Shown: piece after piece, positions 54,316 to 62,807 of the stretch | Numbering within the stretch: the first letter of the stretch is position 1 | How the letters are laid out: each line of letters starts with the position of its first letter | Assembly (NCBI RefSeq): GCF_900116195.1 | Contig: NZ_FOZW01000006.1 | Coordinates: 186,001-250,000, forward strand | Source: Alloyangia pacifica | GTDB lineage: Bacteria; Pseudomonadota; Alphaproteobacteria; Rhodobacterales; Rhodobacteraceae | Direction: 5' to 3' | DNA: 64,000 nt | Program-made: the position numbers and the translations under genes | The notes under the pieces: model-generated | What the model was told of the DNA's origin: nothing | Database searches by the model: none | Seen by the model: the letters and a program-made list of their open reading frames with translations, nothing else

Positions 54316-55095
54316 TCAGACGTGACGGTTGAGCATCATCTTCTTGATCTCGCCGATTGCCTTCGCCGGGTTCAGACCCTTCGGGCAGGTCTTGGCGCAG
54401 TTCATGATCGTGTGGCAACGGTAGAGCTTGAACGGATCCTCGAGCTCGTCGAGACGCTCGCCGGTGGCCTCGTCACGGCTGTCGATGATCCAGCGGTAGG
54501 CGTGCAGCAGCGCGGCCGGGCCGAGGTAGCGGTCGGAGTTCCACCAGTAGCTCGGGCAGGCGGTCGAGCAGGAGGCGCACATGACGCACTCATAGAGACC
54601 GTCGAGCTTCTTGCGGTCCTCGATGGACTGCTTCCACTCCTTCTGGGGACGGTTGGTCTTGGTCTCCAGCCAGGGCATGATGGACGCGTGCTGCGCGTAG
54701 AAGTGCGTCAGGTCGGGGATCAGGTCCTTCACCACCGGCATGTGCGGCAGCGGGTAGATCTTCACGTCGCCCTTGACCTCGTCCAGCCCGTAGATGCAAG
54801 CCAGCGTATTGATCCCGTCGATGTTCATCGCGCAGGAGCCGCAGATCCCCTCGCGGCAGGAGCGGCGGAAGGTCAGCGTCGGGTCGATCTCGTTCTTGAT
54901 CTTGATCAGCGCGTCCAGGACCATCGGACCGCATTTGTCCATGTCCAGGAAGTAGGTGTCGACCCGCGGGTTCTCGCCGTCATCGGGGTTCCAGCGGTAG
55001 ATCTTGAACGCCCGCACATTGGTCGCGCCCTCGGGCTTCGGCCAGGTCTTGCCGGTGCGGATCTTGGAGTTCTTGGGAAGTGTGAATTGAACCAT
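54316..55095 (-). CDS. sdhB: Succinate dehydrogenase iron-sulfur subunit
   Basis: A 259-residue subunit carrying three iron-sulfur clusters that pass electrons from the flavin of SdhA to ubiquinone. [2Fe-2S] ligands lie in [15 protein letters not shown], then [13 protein letters not shown] and [11 protein letters not shown] hold the [4Fe-4S] and [3Fe-4S] ligands. Length is typical. It ends the sdhC-D-A-x-B operon and is followed by a terminator. The lipoprotein-like gene upstream ends nine bases before its start. Confidence 0.97.
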   Translation of the reverse strand: MVQFTLPKNSKIRTGKTWPKPEGATNVRAFKIYRWNPDDGENPRVDTYFLDMDKCGPMVLDALIKIKNEIDPTLTFRRSCREGICGSCAMNIDGINTLACIYGLDEVKGDVKIYPLPHMPVVKDLIPDLTHFYAQHASIMPWLETKTNRPQKEWKQSIEDRKKLDGLYECVMCASCSTACPSYWWNSDRYLGPAALLHAYRWIIDSRDEATGERLDELEDPFKLYRCHTIMNCAKTCPKGLNPAKAIGEIKKMMLNRHV

Positions 55096-55104
55096 GTCGC
55101 TCTC

Positions 55105-55413
55105 CTATCGGATGAGGGCCGGCAGCCCGTCGGCTGCCAGGCAGGTCAGGGTCTCGGGCTTCGAGACGATGTCGGAAACCACCTCGACGGTGCTGGCGGT
55201 CGGCCCGGTCACGCTGTCCGCGGCCAGAGCGTAGATCTGCGTGGACGACGCATTGTCGATCACGCAGTCCAGCGCCGGCTCCACGGGCACGCCCGGGTAC
55301 CGGTCGGCCACGACGCGGGCGACCGTGGATTTCGCGGCCTGCCGCGCAATCTGGTCCTGCGTCTGGGCCGAACAGGCCGCCAGCACGAATACGAGGCCGA
55401 GGGCAGCGCGCAT
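55105..55413 (-). CDS. Predicted lipoprotein between sdhA and sdhB
   Basis: A 102-residue protein with an N-terminal signal peptide ending in the lipobox LAAC (Cys14), so a lipoprotein is predicted. The mature part has a second cysteine pair, LDCVIDN and ETLTCLAADG, that could form a disulfide. It shares one base of overlap with the sdhA stop and ends just before sdhB, so it is made with the complex. From memory, a gene of this kind lies here in other Rhodobacterales sdh operons. A role in assembly is possible but not shown. Confidence 0.8.
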   Translation of the reverse strand: MRAALGLVFVLAACSAQTQDQIARQAAKSTVARVVADRYPGVPVEPALDCVIDNASSTQIYALAADSVTGPTASTVEVVSDIVSKPETLTCLAADGLPALIR

Positions 55414-57215
55414 CAGAACGTCCGTGCCTTCGGTGCGATCTTCTTCAGCGAGATGCCGCCTTCGGCTTCGGTGGTCAGCGGGTCGACAACCACCGGGCGG
55501 TAGCTGAGCTCGACCTTGTTGCCCTCGACGCGGCTGATGGTGTGCACGCGCCAGTTCTCGTCGTCGCGGTTGGCAAAGTCCTCGTGCGCGTGGGCGCCGC
55601 GGCTCTCGTGGCGCGCTTCCGCGCCGTAGATGGTCGCAATGGCGTTCGGCATCAGGTTGGTCAGCTCGAGGCTTTCCATCAGGTCCGAGTTCCAGACGAG
55701 CGAGCGGTCGGTGACCTTGATGTCGCCCATCTTGCCGGCGATCTCGGTCATCTTTTCCTTGCCGTCCTTCAGCGTCTCGGAGGCGCGGAACACCGCGGCA
55801 TCGGCCTGCATGGTCCGCTGCATCTCGAGGCGCAGCTCGGCCGTCGGGATCGCGCCCGTCGCGTTGCGCACGCCGTCGAAGCGGTCGAAGGCCTTGTCGA
55901 TCTGCGAAACCGGTGCGGTCGGCACGGCGCCCTCCCGGTCCACCACCTCGCCAGCGCGGATCGCGGCGGCGCGGCCGAAGACCACGAGGTCGATCAGCGA
56001 GTTCGAGCCGAGGCGGTTCGCCCCGTGCACCGAGGCGCAGCCCGCCTCGCCCACGGCCATCAGGCCCGGCACCACGGCGTTCGGGTTCTCGGCGGTCGGG
56101 TTCAGCACCTCGCCCCAGTAGTTCGTGGGAATGCCGCCCATGTTGTAGTGCACGGTCGGCAGAACCGGGATCGGCTCCTTGGTCACGTCCACGCCGGCGA
56201 AGATCTTCGCGCTCTCGGAGATGCCCGGCAGACGCTCGGCGAGCGCTTCCTTGGGCAGGTGCGAGAGGTTCAGGTGGATGTGGTCGCCATGCTCGCCCAC
56301 GCCGCGGCCTTCGCGGATTTCCATAGTCATGCAGCGCGAGACGTAGTCGCGGGGCGCGAGGTCCTTGTACTGGGGCGCATAGCGCTCCATGAACCGCTCG
56401 CCGTCCTTGTTGGTCAGGTAGCCGCCTTCACCGCGGGCACCCTCGGTGATCAGGCAGCCCGAGCCGTAGATGCCGGTCGGGTGGAACTGCACGAACTCCA
56501 TGTCCTGCAGCGCGAGGCCCGCACGGGCCACCATGCCGCCGCCGTCGCCGGTGCAGGTGTGCGCCGAGGTGGCCGAGAAGTAGGCCCGGCCGTAGCCGCC
56601 GGTGGCCAGCACGACCATCTTGGCGTTGAACACGTGGAAGGTGCCGTCGTCGAGCTTCCAGCACAGCACGCCCTTGCAGACGCCGTCTTCCATCAGCAGG
56701 TCGATGGCGAAGTATTCGATGTAGAACTCGGCGTTGTTCTTCAGCGACTGGCCATAGAGCGTGTGCAGGATGGCGTGGCCGGTGCGGTCAGCCGCGGCGC
56801 AGGTGCGCTGCACGGCGGGGCCTTCACCGAACTCGGTGGTGTGACCGCCGAAGGGGCGCTGGTAGATCTTGCCTTCCTCGGTGCGCGAGAAGGGCACGCC
56901 GTAGTGCTCGAGCTCGTAGACCGCGGCAGGCGCGGAACGGGCGAGGTATTCCATGGCGTCGGTATCGCCGAGCCAGTCGGAGCCCTTCACCGTGTCGTAC
57001 ATGTGCCACTGCCAGTTGTCCGGGCCCATGTTGGCCAGCGAGGCGGCGATGCCGCCCTGCGCCGCGACGGTGTGCGAGCGGGTGGGGAAGACCTTGGTCA
57101 CGCAGGCGGTACGCAGGCCCTGCTCTGCCATGCCGAGGGTGGCGCGCAGGCCGGCGCCGCCGGCCCCCACGACCACGACGTCATAGTCATGCGTCTCGTA
57201 TTCGTATGCAGCCAT
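55413..57215 (-). CDS. sdhA: Succinate dehydrogenase flavoprotein subunit
   Basis: A 600-residue catalytic subunit that oxidises succinate to fumarate and carries covalent FAD. The dinucleotide site is [14 protein letters not shown], the FAD-linked His lies in [15 protein letters not shown], and the active-site region reads [26 protein letters not shown]; later phrases include [14 protein letters not shown] and [20 protein letters not shown]. Length is normal. It lies 15 bases after sdhD. Confidence 0.98.
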   Translation of the reverse strand: MAAYEYETHDYDVVVVGAGGAGLRATLGMAEQGLRTACVTKVFPTRSHTVAAQGGIAASLANMGPDNWQWHMYDTVKGSDWLGDTDAMEYLARSAPAAVYELEHYGVPFSRTEEGKIYQRPFGGHTTEFGEGPAVQRTCAAADRTGHAILHTLYGQSLKNNAEFYIEYFAIDLLMEDGVCKGVLCWKLDDGTFHVFNAKMVVLATGGYGRAYFSATSAHTCTGDGGGMVARAGLALQDMEFVQFHPTGIYGSGCLITEGARGEGGYLTNKDGERFMERYAPQYKDLAPRDYVSRCMTMEIREGRGVGEHGDHIHLNLSHLPKEALAERLPGISESAKIFAGVDVTKEPIPVLPTVHYNMGGIPTNYWGEVLNPTAENPNAVVPGLMAVGEAGCASVHGANRLGSNSLIDLVVFGRAAAIRAGEVVDREGAVPTAPVSQIDKAFDRFDGVRNATGAIPTAELRLEMQRTMQADAAVFRASETLKDGKEKMTEIAGKMGDIKVTDRSLVWNSDLMESLELTNLMPNAIATIYGAEARHESRGAHAHEDFANRDDENWRVHTISRVEGNKVELSYRPVVVDPLTTEAEGGISLKKIAPKARTF

Positions 57216-57230
57216 CTTTCAGTCTTTCTC

Positions 57231-57602
57231 TCAGAGGGCGATCTTGGCGAGCGCGAAGAGGCCGGCGGCGGTCAGCGACCAGCACAGGCCGACGACCAGC
57301 ATGATCAGCAGCTTGCGCGTGGTGCCGGAGGTGTAATCCTCGAGCATGACGCGGGCACCTTTCTGGAAGTGCTGCAGGCCGACGACCAGCACGAGGCCGG
57401 TCAGGATCGCCACGAAGGGCTTCTGGAAGGTCGCCAGCGCGGCTTCGTAGCCGGAGCCGAGCGCGTTGCCGAAGATGAAGAGGAAGGTCGGAACCATGAA
57501 CGCGAGCGCGACGGCGCTGACGATCATGTGCCAGTGATGTTCCGCGCCGGAATGGGCCGAGCCCTTGCCAACGGCGCGCTTGCGGTCGGTCAGATAACGC
57601 AT
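57231..57602 (-). CDS. sdhD: Succinate dehydrogenase membrane anchor subunit
   Basis: A 123-residue anchor with three membrane helices (about 28-48, 60-80 and 97-120). It opens with MRYLTDRKRAVGKGSAHSGAEHHWHMIV; the HH.H cluster is near the haem and quinone sites. Together with SdhC it binds haem b and ubiquinone. Start at 57602, 14 bases past sdhC. Anchor subunits diverge fast, and position makes this call firm. Confidence 0.93.
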   Translation of the reverse strand: MRYLTDRKRAVGKGSAHSGAEHHWHMIVSAVALAFMVPTFLFIFGNALGSGYEAALATFQKPFVAILTGLVLVVGLQHFQKGARVMLEDYTSGTTRKLLIMLVVGLCWSLTAAGLFALAKIAL

Positions 57603-57616
57603 GTCTGTCGCCTCCC

Positions 57617-58012
57617 TCAGATCCAGTAGATGATCACGGTCAGGATGGTCAGAACCACCGAGCCGTAGATGCAGACCCAGCCGAGCTTCTCGGCGGTCGG
57701 AATGTCGAGGCACTTGCCCGCATCGAAGATCAGGTGCCGCAGACCCGCGAGGTAGTGGTACCAGATGCCCCAGAGCGAGAGGAACATCACGAGGTTGCCC
57801 ACCCAGCTGGTGATCCACCATTCGGCGGTGGCGAATGCCTCCGGCCCCGCGGCCAGGGCGAGCAGCCACCAGACGATGAGGAAGACCGCGACGATCATCG
57901 CGTTGCCGGTGATGCGGGTGAGGATGGAGCTCATGGAGGTGAGCTGCGGTCGGTAATACGGCCCGATCATGAAGGGGGAGAGCGGGCGCTGGATCCGGTT
58001 CTCTTCAGCCAT
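57617..58012 (-). CDS. sdhC: Succinate dehydrogenase cytochrome b556 subunit
   Basis: A 131-residue subunit with three membrane helices. RPLSPFMIGPYYRPQLTSMSSILTRITG is the family's N-terminal signature, and HYLAGLRHLIFD carries the haem-ligand histidine of cytochrome b556. It is the first gene of the operon. Upstream lies a 267-base region with two exact GTGATCAC palindromes spaced 20 bases apart. Confidence 0.96.
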   Translation of the reverse strand: MAEENRIQRPLSPFMIGPYYRPQLTSMSSILTRITGNAMIVAVFLIVWWLLALAAGPEAFATAEWWITSWVGNLVMFLSLWGIWYHYLAGLRHLIFDAGKCLDIPTAEKLGWVCIYGSVVLTILTVIIYWI

Positions 58013-58133
58013 GGCTTGTCCTTTTCGGTTCCCTTGTGGCCGGTTTCTAGCGCCTCTTGCCCTGCCCTGTCACGCGGCTGCACTGCACTTGGGCGTGTTT
58101 TTTCCACCCAATTCCAAAAAATGATCGCAATAC

Positions 58134-58161
58134 GTGATCACACTTGAAAAAGCGTGATCAC
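58134..58161. promoter_or_regulatory. Two GTGATCAC palindromes upstream of sdhC
   Basis: GTGATCAC occurs at 58134-58141 and 58154-58161, exactly 20 bases apart, two helical turns, within an AT-rich patch. They lie 122-150 bases before the sdhC start. GTGA/TCAC half-sites resemble CRP/FNR-type targets, but the spacing inside each palindrome is not canonical. Confidence 0.45.
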
Positions 58162-58279
58162 ATTTCCGGCGCTAACGGCTCATTCCGTAGAGTCGCCTTA
58201 TTCCTAAGTGTTTAACTCAGATTTCCGCGCCGCAGCGAAGCGACTCAACTGCTTGTCCAGCGCGTGCCCCTGCGGCCGA

Positions 58280-59311
58280 TCAGCGCGGAACCAGCGTCCA
58301 GTAGTCGAGATCGAGCAGGACGTGCGGAAGGTATTTGCCGTCATCGCCCTTGAGCTCAAACGGCGCTCCGCCCTTGGTCGCCACCAGCCGCATCCGCAGC
58401 GCGCCGACACCCGGCGCAGCGGTCTCCGCCCGGTCCAGGACCTCGGACCAGACCTTGACCGTATCCCCGGAAAAACAGGGGTTTGCATGCGCGCCACCAT
58501 TCAGCCCGACGATCATCTGCGCGTTCGCCAGACCGTTGAAGCTGAGAGCCCGCGCCAGCGAAATGACATGGCCGCCGTAGATCAGCCGTTTGCCGTCCTC
58601 GCGGTGGGTCGCGTCGAAATGCACCTTGGCGGTGTTCTGCCAGAGGCGGGTTGCGAGCATGTGCTCGGCCTCCTCGATCGTGACGCCATCGACATGGTCG
58701 ATCTGCTCGCCGACCGCGTAGTCGCCCCAGCGATGCGGCTCTCCGGCAAGCGTGAAATCGTACTTGGTGAAGTCCAACCCCTCGGGGATCACCAGGTCCT
58801 CCGGCGCCAGGACCGGCTTCAGCTCGGGCAGGACCGCCTCGGGCGCGGGGGCGTCGAGATCCTTTTTCCGCACCATCACCCAGCGGCAATATTCCAGTAC
58901 GGTCTCGCCGCGCTGGTTGGTGCCGCGCGTGCGCACGTAGACGACACCCGACTTGCCGTTGGAGTTCTGCTTGAGCCCGATCACCTCGGACGAGGAACGC
59001 AGCGTGTCCCCGGCATAGACCGGCTTCAGCCAGCGCCCCTCGGCATAGCCGAGGTTGGCCACCGCGTTCAGCGACACGTCCGGCACGGTCTTGCCGAACA
59101 CCAGGTGGAACGCCGCCAGATCATCCAGCGGCGCCATGGGCAGACCAACGCTCCGGGCGAACTCATCCGAGGAATAGAGCGCGTGCCGGGCCGGGTAGAG
59201 CGCGTGGTAGAGCGCCCGCTCCCCGCCCGAGACGGTGCGCGGCACGGCGTGGTCGATGACCTGGCCGATGCGGTAATCCTCGAAGAAGCGCCCGGGGTTG
59301 GTCTTGGCCAT
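58280..59311 (-). CDS. mch: Mesaconyl-CoA hydratase
   Basis: A 343-residue two-MaoC-domain (hotdog) hydratase that adds water to mesaconyl-CoA, giving beta-methylmalyl-CoA in the EMC pathway. MaoC-like phrases are NPGRFFEDYRIGQVIDHAVPRTVSGGE in the first domain and VHFDATHREDGKRLIYGGHVISLARALSFNGLAN in the second, where Asp and His lie at the active-site positions. Length and MaoC-MaoC order match Rhodobacter Mch. The ATG at 59311 overlaps the DUF1737 stop by one base. It is in a set with mcl2, nnrU and the DUF1737 gene and is followed by sdhC. Confidence 0.94.
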   Translation of the reverse strand: MAKTNPGRFFEDYRIGQVIDHAVPRTVSGGERALYHALYPARHALYSSDEFARSVGLPMAPLDDLAAFHLVFGKTVPDVSLNAVANLGYAEGRWLKPVYAGDTLRSSSEVIGLKQNSNGKSGVVYVRTRGTNQRGETVLEYCRWVMVRKKDLDAPAPEAVLPELKPVLAPEDLVIPEGLDFTKYDFTLAGEPHRWGDYAVGEQIDHVDGVTIEEAEHMLATRLWQNTAKVHFDATHREDGKRLIYGGHVISLARALSFNGLANAQMIVGLNGGAHANPCFSGDTVKVWSEVLDRAETAAPGVGALRMRLVATKGGAPFELKGDDGKYLPHVLLDLDYWTLVPR

Positions 59312-59514
59312 CACTGAGCTCCCAGTTTCATGTCCGGCGTGTAGGGGGTGTCGATGTCCTTGGTCACGGCCTGGCCGCAGCGCATCACGCCGTTGGCCGC
59401 ATCGAAGGCATAGGTCGGGCTGCCGTAGAGCTCCCAGCCCTTGCTCAGGGCCTCGGACACCTTGTGGCAGAAGGCCGAGGTGTCGTCCTCGGTCAGCAGT
59501 CGATAGATTTTCAT
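59311..59514 (-). CDS. DUF1737 small protein
   Basis: A 67-residue protein, MKIYRLLTEDDTSAFCHKVS then EALSKGWELYGSPTYAFDAA, matching DUF1737 with its GWELYG core and AVTKD near the end. Its function is unknown. The ATG at 59514 gives the family's usual start; an ATG at 59538 overlaps the nnrU stop (ATGA) and would add eight residues, with better coupling. Its stop overlaps mch by one base, so it is translated with mch. From memory, the same gene precedes mch in Rhodobacter. Confidence 0.85.
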   Translation of the reverse strand: MKIYRLLTEDDTSAFCHKVSEALSKGWELYGSPTYAFDAANGVMRCGQAVTKDIDTPYTPDMKLGAQ

Positions 59515-59534
59515 TTGGTCAGTTCCGGTAGTTG

Positions 59535-60080
59535 TCATCCAAAGGTGGGATAGCCGAGCCAGGTGTGGATCGCGCCGATCACGAAGAGCAGCACGAGGCT
59601 GGCCGCGAGAAAGATCAGGTCCTTCTTGATCGGTCCCTTCGCGGGGGGGGTCCACTCTGGCTCGGTGCGGTTGATCGTGCTCATCTCGACCAGCGCCCAG
59701 ATGCCCAGCCCACCGAACAGCACGAAGGACGGCGTGTCGCCGTTCACCATCAGGTGCGCGATGGCCCAAAGCAGGAAGCCGGTGAGCATCGGGTGGCGCA
59801 TCTTATAGAAGAGCGCGCCCTTCTTCGGACCGGGCGAGGTGAAATAGAGCGCGGCCAGCATCAGCAGGTTGTTGATGCCAACCGTGGCCGGGGTGCGCCC
59901 GTAGAAGAAGGCACCGTCGGCCATGCGGTAGCCGAAAATCATCAGCAGCACGCTGGCAAGAAGGACGAGCGCAACGACCCCCTTGCCCTTGTCGCCCATC
60001 TTCGCCCGCGCCTCGGGGGCGAGCCGTTTGAACAGATGCGCCGCCCACCAGAGCGCGACGCCGAGAATCAGAAGCAGCAT
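59535..60080 (-). CDS. NnrU-family membrane protein
   Basis: A 181-residue protein with five or six hydrophobic segments. Phrases include LLLILGVALWWAAHLFKRL, HPMLTGFLLWAIAHLMVNGD and WLGYPTF, typical of NnrU. NnrU was found in denitrification regions and is related to methyltransferase-like membrane proteins, but its role is not settled. It lies between mcl2 and the DUF1737 gene with good ribosome sites (AGAGGAG) and no denitrification genes around, so its presence here is a family-specific arrangement. Confidence 0.88.
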   Translation of the reverse strand: MLLLILGVALWWAAHLFKRLAPEARAKMGDKGKGVVALVLLASVLLMIFGYRMADGAFFYGRTPATVGINNLLMLAALYFTSPGPKKGALFYKMRHPMLTGFLLWAIAHLMVNGDTPSFVLFGGLGIWALVEMSTINRTEPEWTPPAKGPIKKDLIFLAASLVLLFVIGAIHTWLGYPTFG

Positions 60081-60119
60081 TGGGGGTCTCCTCTTGCCGG
60101 GTCCGCCCCGACCCTGCCC

Positions 60120-60971
60120 TCAAGCCCCCATGGCGGCAATGGCATCCGCCTTTGCCAGCACCGATTTTGCGGTGAAGACGTGCAGGTTCTCGACGATCTT
60201 GCCGTCGACGACAGCAACCCCCTGCCCCGCGGCCTCGGCTTCCTCGTAGGCGGTGATCTGGCGACGGGCCAGTTCGATCTCGCCTTCGGTCGGGGCAAAG
60301 GCGCCATTGGCGGTCTCGACCTGCGCCGGGTGGATCAACGTCTTGCCGTCAAAGCCCATGTCGCGGCCCTGATCGCATTCGGCCCGCAACCCCTCGTCGT
60401 CCTTGAAGGCGTTGTAGACCCCGTCGACGATCACGCATCCGCTGGCCTTGGCGGCCAGCAGGCAGAGCTGCAGCGAGGTCAGCATCGGCAGCCGGTCGGC
60501 GCGGAAGCGCGAGTTCAGCTCCTTGGCCAGATCATTGGTGCCCATGACCATGCCCGCAAGCCGCGGATGCGCGCCGATCGCCTGCGCGTTCAGCATGCCC
60601 TTCGGCGTCTCCATCATCGCCCAGAGCGGCTTGTCCGTGAGCTTGGCCAGCGCGTCGAGCTGCGCCGGATCCTCGACCTTGGGCAGCAGCACCGCGTCGC
60701 AGTCCATGGCATCGGCGGCGCGTGCATCCGCCTCGCCCCACTCGGTGTCGAGCCCGTTGATCCGCACGATCCGCGTGCGGTTGCCGTAACCGCCGACGCC
60801 CAGCGCTGCGGCGAGCGTCTCCCGCGCGGCGGGTTTCTCGGCCGGGGCCACCGCGTCCTCGAGGTCGAAAATGATCGCATCCACCGGCAGCCCCCGCGCC
60901 TTGTCCAGCGCCCGCTCCTTCGAGCCGGGGATGTAGAGAACCGAGCGATAGGGCCGAAGCGCGAGATCCAT
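60120..60971 (-). CDS. mcl2: (3S)-malyl-CoA thioesterase / CitE-like protein
   Basis: A 283-residue CitE-type TIM-barrel protein. YRSVLYIPGSKERALDKARGLPVDAIIFDLEDAVAP is the family start with the metal-binding Asp/Glu; IVRINGLDTEWG, LLPKVEDP, METPKGMLNAQAI and GTNDLAKEL follow. It matches the short malyl-CoA thioesterase (Mcl2), which hydrolyses (3S)-malyl-CoA to malate, and not the longer Mcl1 lyase with its different opening. The context (nnrU, DUF1737, mch, then sdh) is that of R. sphaeroides mcl2. Start at 60971 follows CGGAGGAAGG. The shared EMC motif lies just upstream. Confidence 0.9.
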   Translation of the reverse strand: MDLALRPYRSVLYIPGSKERALDKARGLPVDAIIFDLEDAVAPAEKPAARETLAAALGVGGYGNRTRIVRINGLDTEWGEADARAADAMDCDAVLLPKVEDPAQLDALAKLTDKPLWAMMETPKGMLNAQAIGAHPRLAGMVMGTNDLAKELNSRFRADRLPMLTSLQLCLLAAKASGCVIVDGVYNAFKDDEGLRAECDQGRDMGFDGKTLIHPAQVETANGAFAPTEGEIELARRQITAYEEAEAAGQGVAVVDGKIVENLHVFTAKSVLAKADAIAAMGA

Positions 60972-60983
60972 GCCTTCCTCCGT

Positions 60984-61000
60984 CGAGCAACAATCTTGCG
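60984..61000 (-). promoter_or_regulatory. Shared EMC-gene motif, mcl2 copy
   Basis: On the minus strand CGCAAGATTGTTGCTCG, 12 bases before the mcl2 start, matches the ecm leader motif at 15 of 17 positions and contains GCAA-N5-TTGC. TTGCGCAA, an exact palindrome, overlaps its left end. Confidence 0.5.
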
Positions 61001-61066
61001 CAAGTGATGCAATTATTTTCCTAAAACTGCAAGCGCATTCATGCCGCGGTGCAGAAGAATTCAGCG

Positions 61067-61077
61067 CCCCCCCCCCC
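61067..61077. repeat. Homopolymer of eleven C residues
   Basis: A run of 11 C (G on the minus strand) lies about 96 bases upstream of mcl2. Such runs slip during replication. The 357-bp gap between mcl2 and the gene at 61329 holds no other feature I can support. Confidence 0.8.
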
Positions 61078-61328
61078 TGAGATATCCGTCGGATTTTAAC
61101 CGGGATCGGATGTTTAACCAATCCTTCGGACTTGCGCCGCAGGCTCAGGAAGACGCAGAGCCAGCGTGCGACCGAACACCGAACGTGGCGACCGGGCCGC
61201 GAGCGGCCAGGAACGGCAAAGTCCGATTGATCCGGTGTTTCGATCGCTCCGGTGTTTCGATCGCTCTGAGGTCAGCCGGAAACAGACACGGCGCGCCTCG
61301 CCGCCGCCGCAACGGAAAGGCAAAGGTG

Positions 61329-61712
61329 ATGACGGCACAGGTCCCCGCAGCCCAGCGCAATACTGCCACCCGAGCTTCGCGGGCGCTGCGCCCCGCGCGA
61401 GCGCCGACTGGTCTTGCGGCGCTGCTCTGCGCAGGTGCGGCTGGGTTCCATCCCGTCCCCGTCGCCGCGCAAAGTCAGGCCTGCGGCCCGCGCGATGTCG
61501 TGATCTCCCGCCTCGCCGAGACATACGGGGAGACCCGCCATTCCATCGGACTCGGCAGCAACAATGCGGTGATGGAACTCTTCGCCTCGGATGAGACCGG
61601 CACCTGGACCATCACGGTGACCTCCACCAACGGCGTGACCTGCCTCGTTGCCAGCGGTCTCGCCTTCGAGACCCTCGCCGAAAGCCTCCCGCCGGAAGAA
61701 AGCGACGCCTGA
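61329..61712 (+). CDS. Secreted conserved protein of unknown function
   Basis: A 127-residue protein with a long basic N-terminus and a hydrophobic stretch ending near AAQSQACG, a probable signal peptide. The mature part reads CGPRDVVISRLAETYGETRHSIGLGSNNAVMELFASDETGTWTITVT, then CLVASGLAFETL; two cysteines could pair. I recognise similar periplasmic proteins in Rhodobacterales with no function assigned. The start at 61329 follows AAAGG; the long upstream frame is not conserved-looking. It is divergent from mcl2 and 134 bases before the ABC transporter genes. Confidence 0.7.
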   Translation: MTAQVPAAQRNTATRASRALRPARAPTGLAALLCAGAAGFHPVPVAAQSQACGPRDVVISRLAETYGETRHSIGLGSNNAVMELFASDETGTWTITVTSTNGVTCLVASGLAFETLAESLPPEESDA

Positions 61713-61845
61713 AGACCACGTCCCTGCTGACGCCATCTGACAGGAAAATCTCCCAGAATACTTGGCCCGCGCCGGTCGCATCCTAGCTTCTCAGCAAAAC
61801 GCTGTCATACTCGACAGGACGCAACGGAAGGGAGCCGGACGCGCC

Positions 61846-62751
61846 ATGACCCCCAAACCTATTCTCGCCGCCGTCGGCCTGGCGGTCGGCCTTGCTAGCA
61901 CCGCCCAAGCAGACATTACCGTCTCGTCGAAGATCGACACCGAGGGCGGGTTGCTCGGCAACATGATCGCCCTCGCGCTTGAAGATGCCGGGCTGCCGGT
62001 CGAACGGCGGCTTCAGCTCGGCGGCACGCAGGTGGTTCGCGAAGCGATCCTCGCCGACCAGATCGACATCTATCCAGAGTACACCGGCAACGCCGCCTTC
62101 TTCTTCAACGAGGCCGACGCGGACCTCTGGAAAGACGCGCAAGCCGCGCATGACCGCGCCAAGGAACTCGACGCCGAGAACGGCATCATCTGGCTCAGCT
62201 CCGCCCCCGCCAACAACACATGGGCCATCGCCGTGACCGGTCCCGTGGCCGAGGAAAACGCACTCGACACGATGAGCGACTTCGGCGCCTGGGTCGCGGG
62301 TGGCGGCGAGGTGAAGCTTGCTGCCTCGACCGAGTTCGTCTCCTCCCCCGCGGTGCTGCCCGCCATGCAGCAGACCTACGGCTTTGAGTTGACCGAGGAT
62401 CAGACCGTGATCCTCTCGGGCGGCGACACCGCCGCGACCATCCAGGCCGCCGCGCGCGGCACCTCGGGCGTGAACGCGGCGATGGTCTACGGCACCGACG
62501 GCGGCGTCGGCGCGACGGGCCTCGTGGTGATGAAGGACGACAAGGGCGTGCAGCCGGTCTACGAGCCCACCCCCATCGTCCGCGACGCGGTGCTCGAGGA
62601 ATATCCGTCGATCCCCGAGGTCCTGAACCCGATCTTCGAAGGATTGACGATGGAGACCCTGCAGGAGCTCAACGGCCGCATCCAGGTCGGCGGCGAACCC
62701 GCCGAGGCGGTGGCCCGCGACTATCTCACCAAGTCCGGGGTACTGGACTGA
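61846..62751 (+). CDS. Osmoprotectant ABC transporter substrate-binding protein
   Basis: A 301-residue periplasmic binding protein with a signal peptide to about residue 22 (GLASTAQADI). The ProX/OpuAC-like fold shows in TVSSKIDTEGGLLGNMIALALEDAGLPVERRLQLGGTQVVREAILADQIDIYPEYTGN, split for length; the DIYPEYTG motif is typical of the OpuC/YehZ group, which binds glycine betaine, choline or related quaternary amines. The start at 61846 follows GGAAGGGAG. The permease and ATPase genes follow with overlapping ends, so this is the first gene of a typical import operon. Confidence 0.92.
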   Translation: MTPKPILAAVGLAVGLASTAQADITVSSKIDTEGGLLGNMIALALEDAGLPVERRLQLGGTQVVREAILADQIDIYPEYTGNAAFFFNEADADLWKDAQAAHDRAKELDAENGIIWLSSAPANNTWAIAVTGPVAEENALDTMSDFGAWVAGGGEVKLAASTEFVSSPAVLPAMQQTYGFELTEDQTVILSGGDTAATIQAAARGTSGVNAAMVYGTDGGVGATGLVVMKDDKGVQPVYEPTPIVRDAVLEEYPSIPEVLNPIFEGLTMETLQELNGRIQVGGEPAEAVARDYLTKSGVLD

Positions 62752-62807
62752 TCTCCGACACTGCTGAACAGAGGGCACCGGCCGGACGGGGTCTCTCCCC
62801 GCCCGGC

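Noticed and set aside
60120-60971. Mcl1-type malyl-CoA/beta-methylmalyl-CoA lyase
   Set aside because: The protein is shorter and opens with the CitE/Mcl2-type YRSVLYIPGSKERAL rather than the Mcl1 start; gene context also fits Mcl2.
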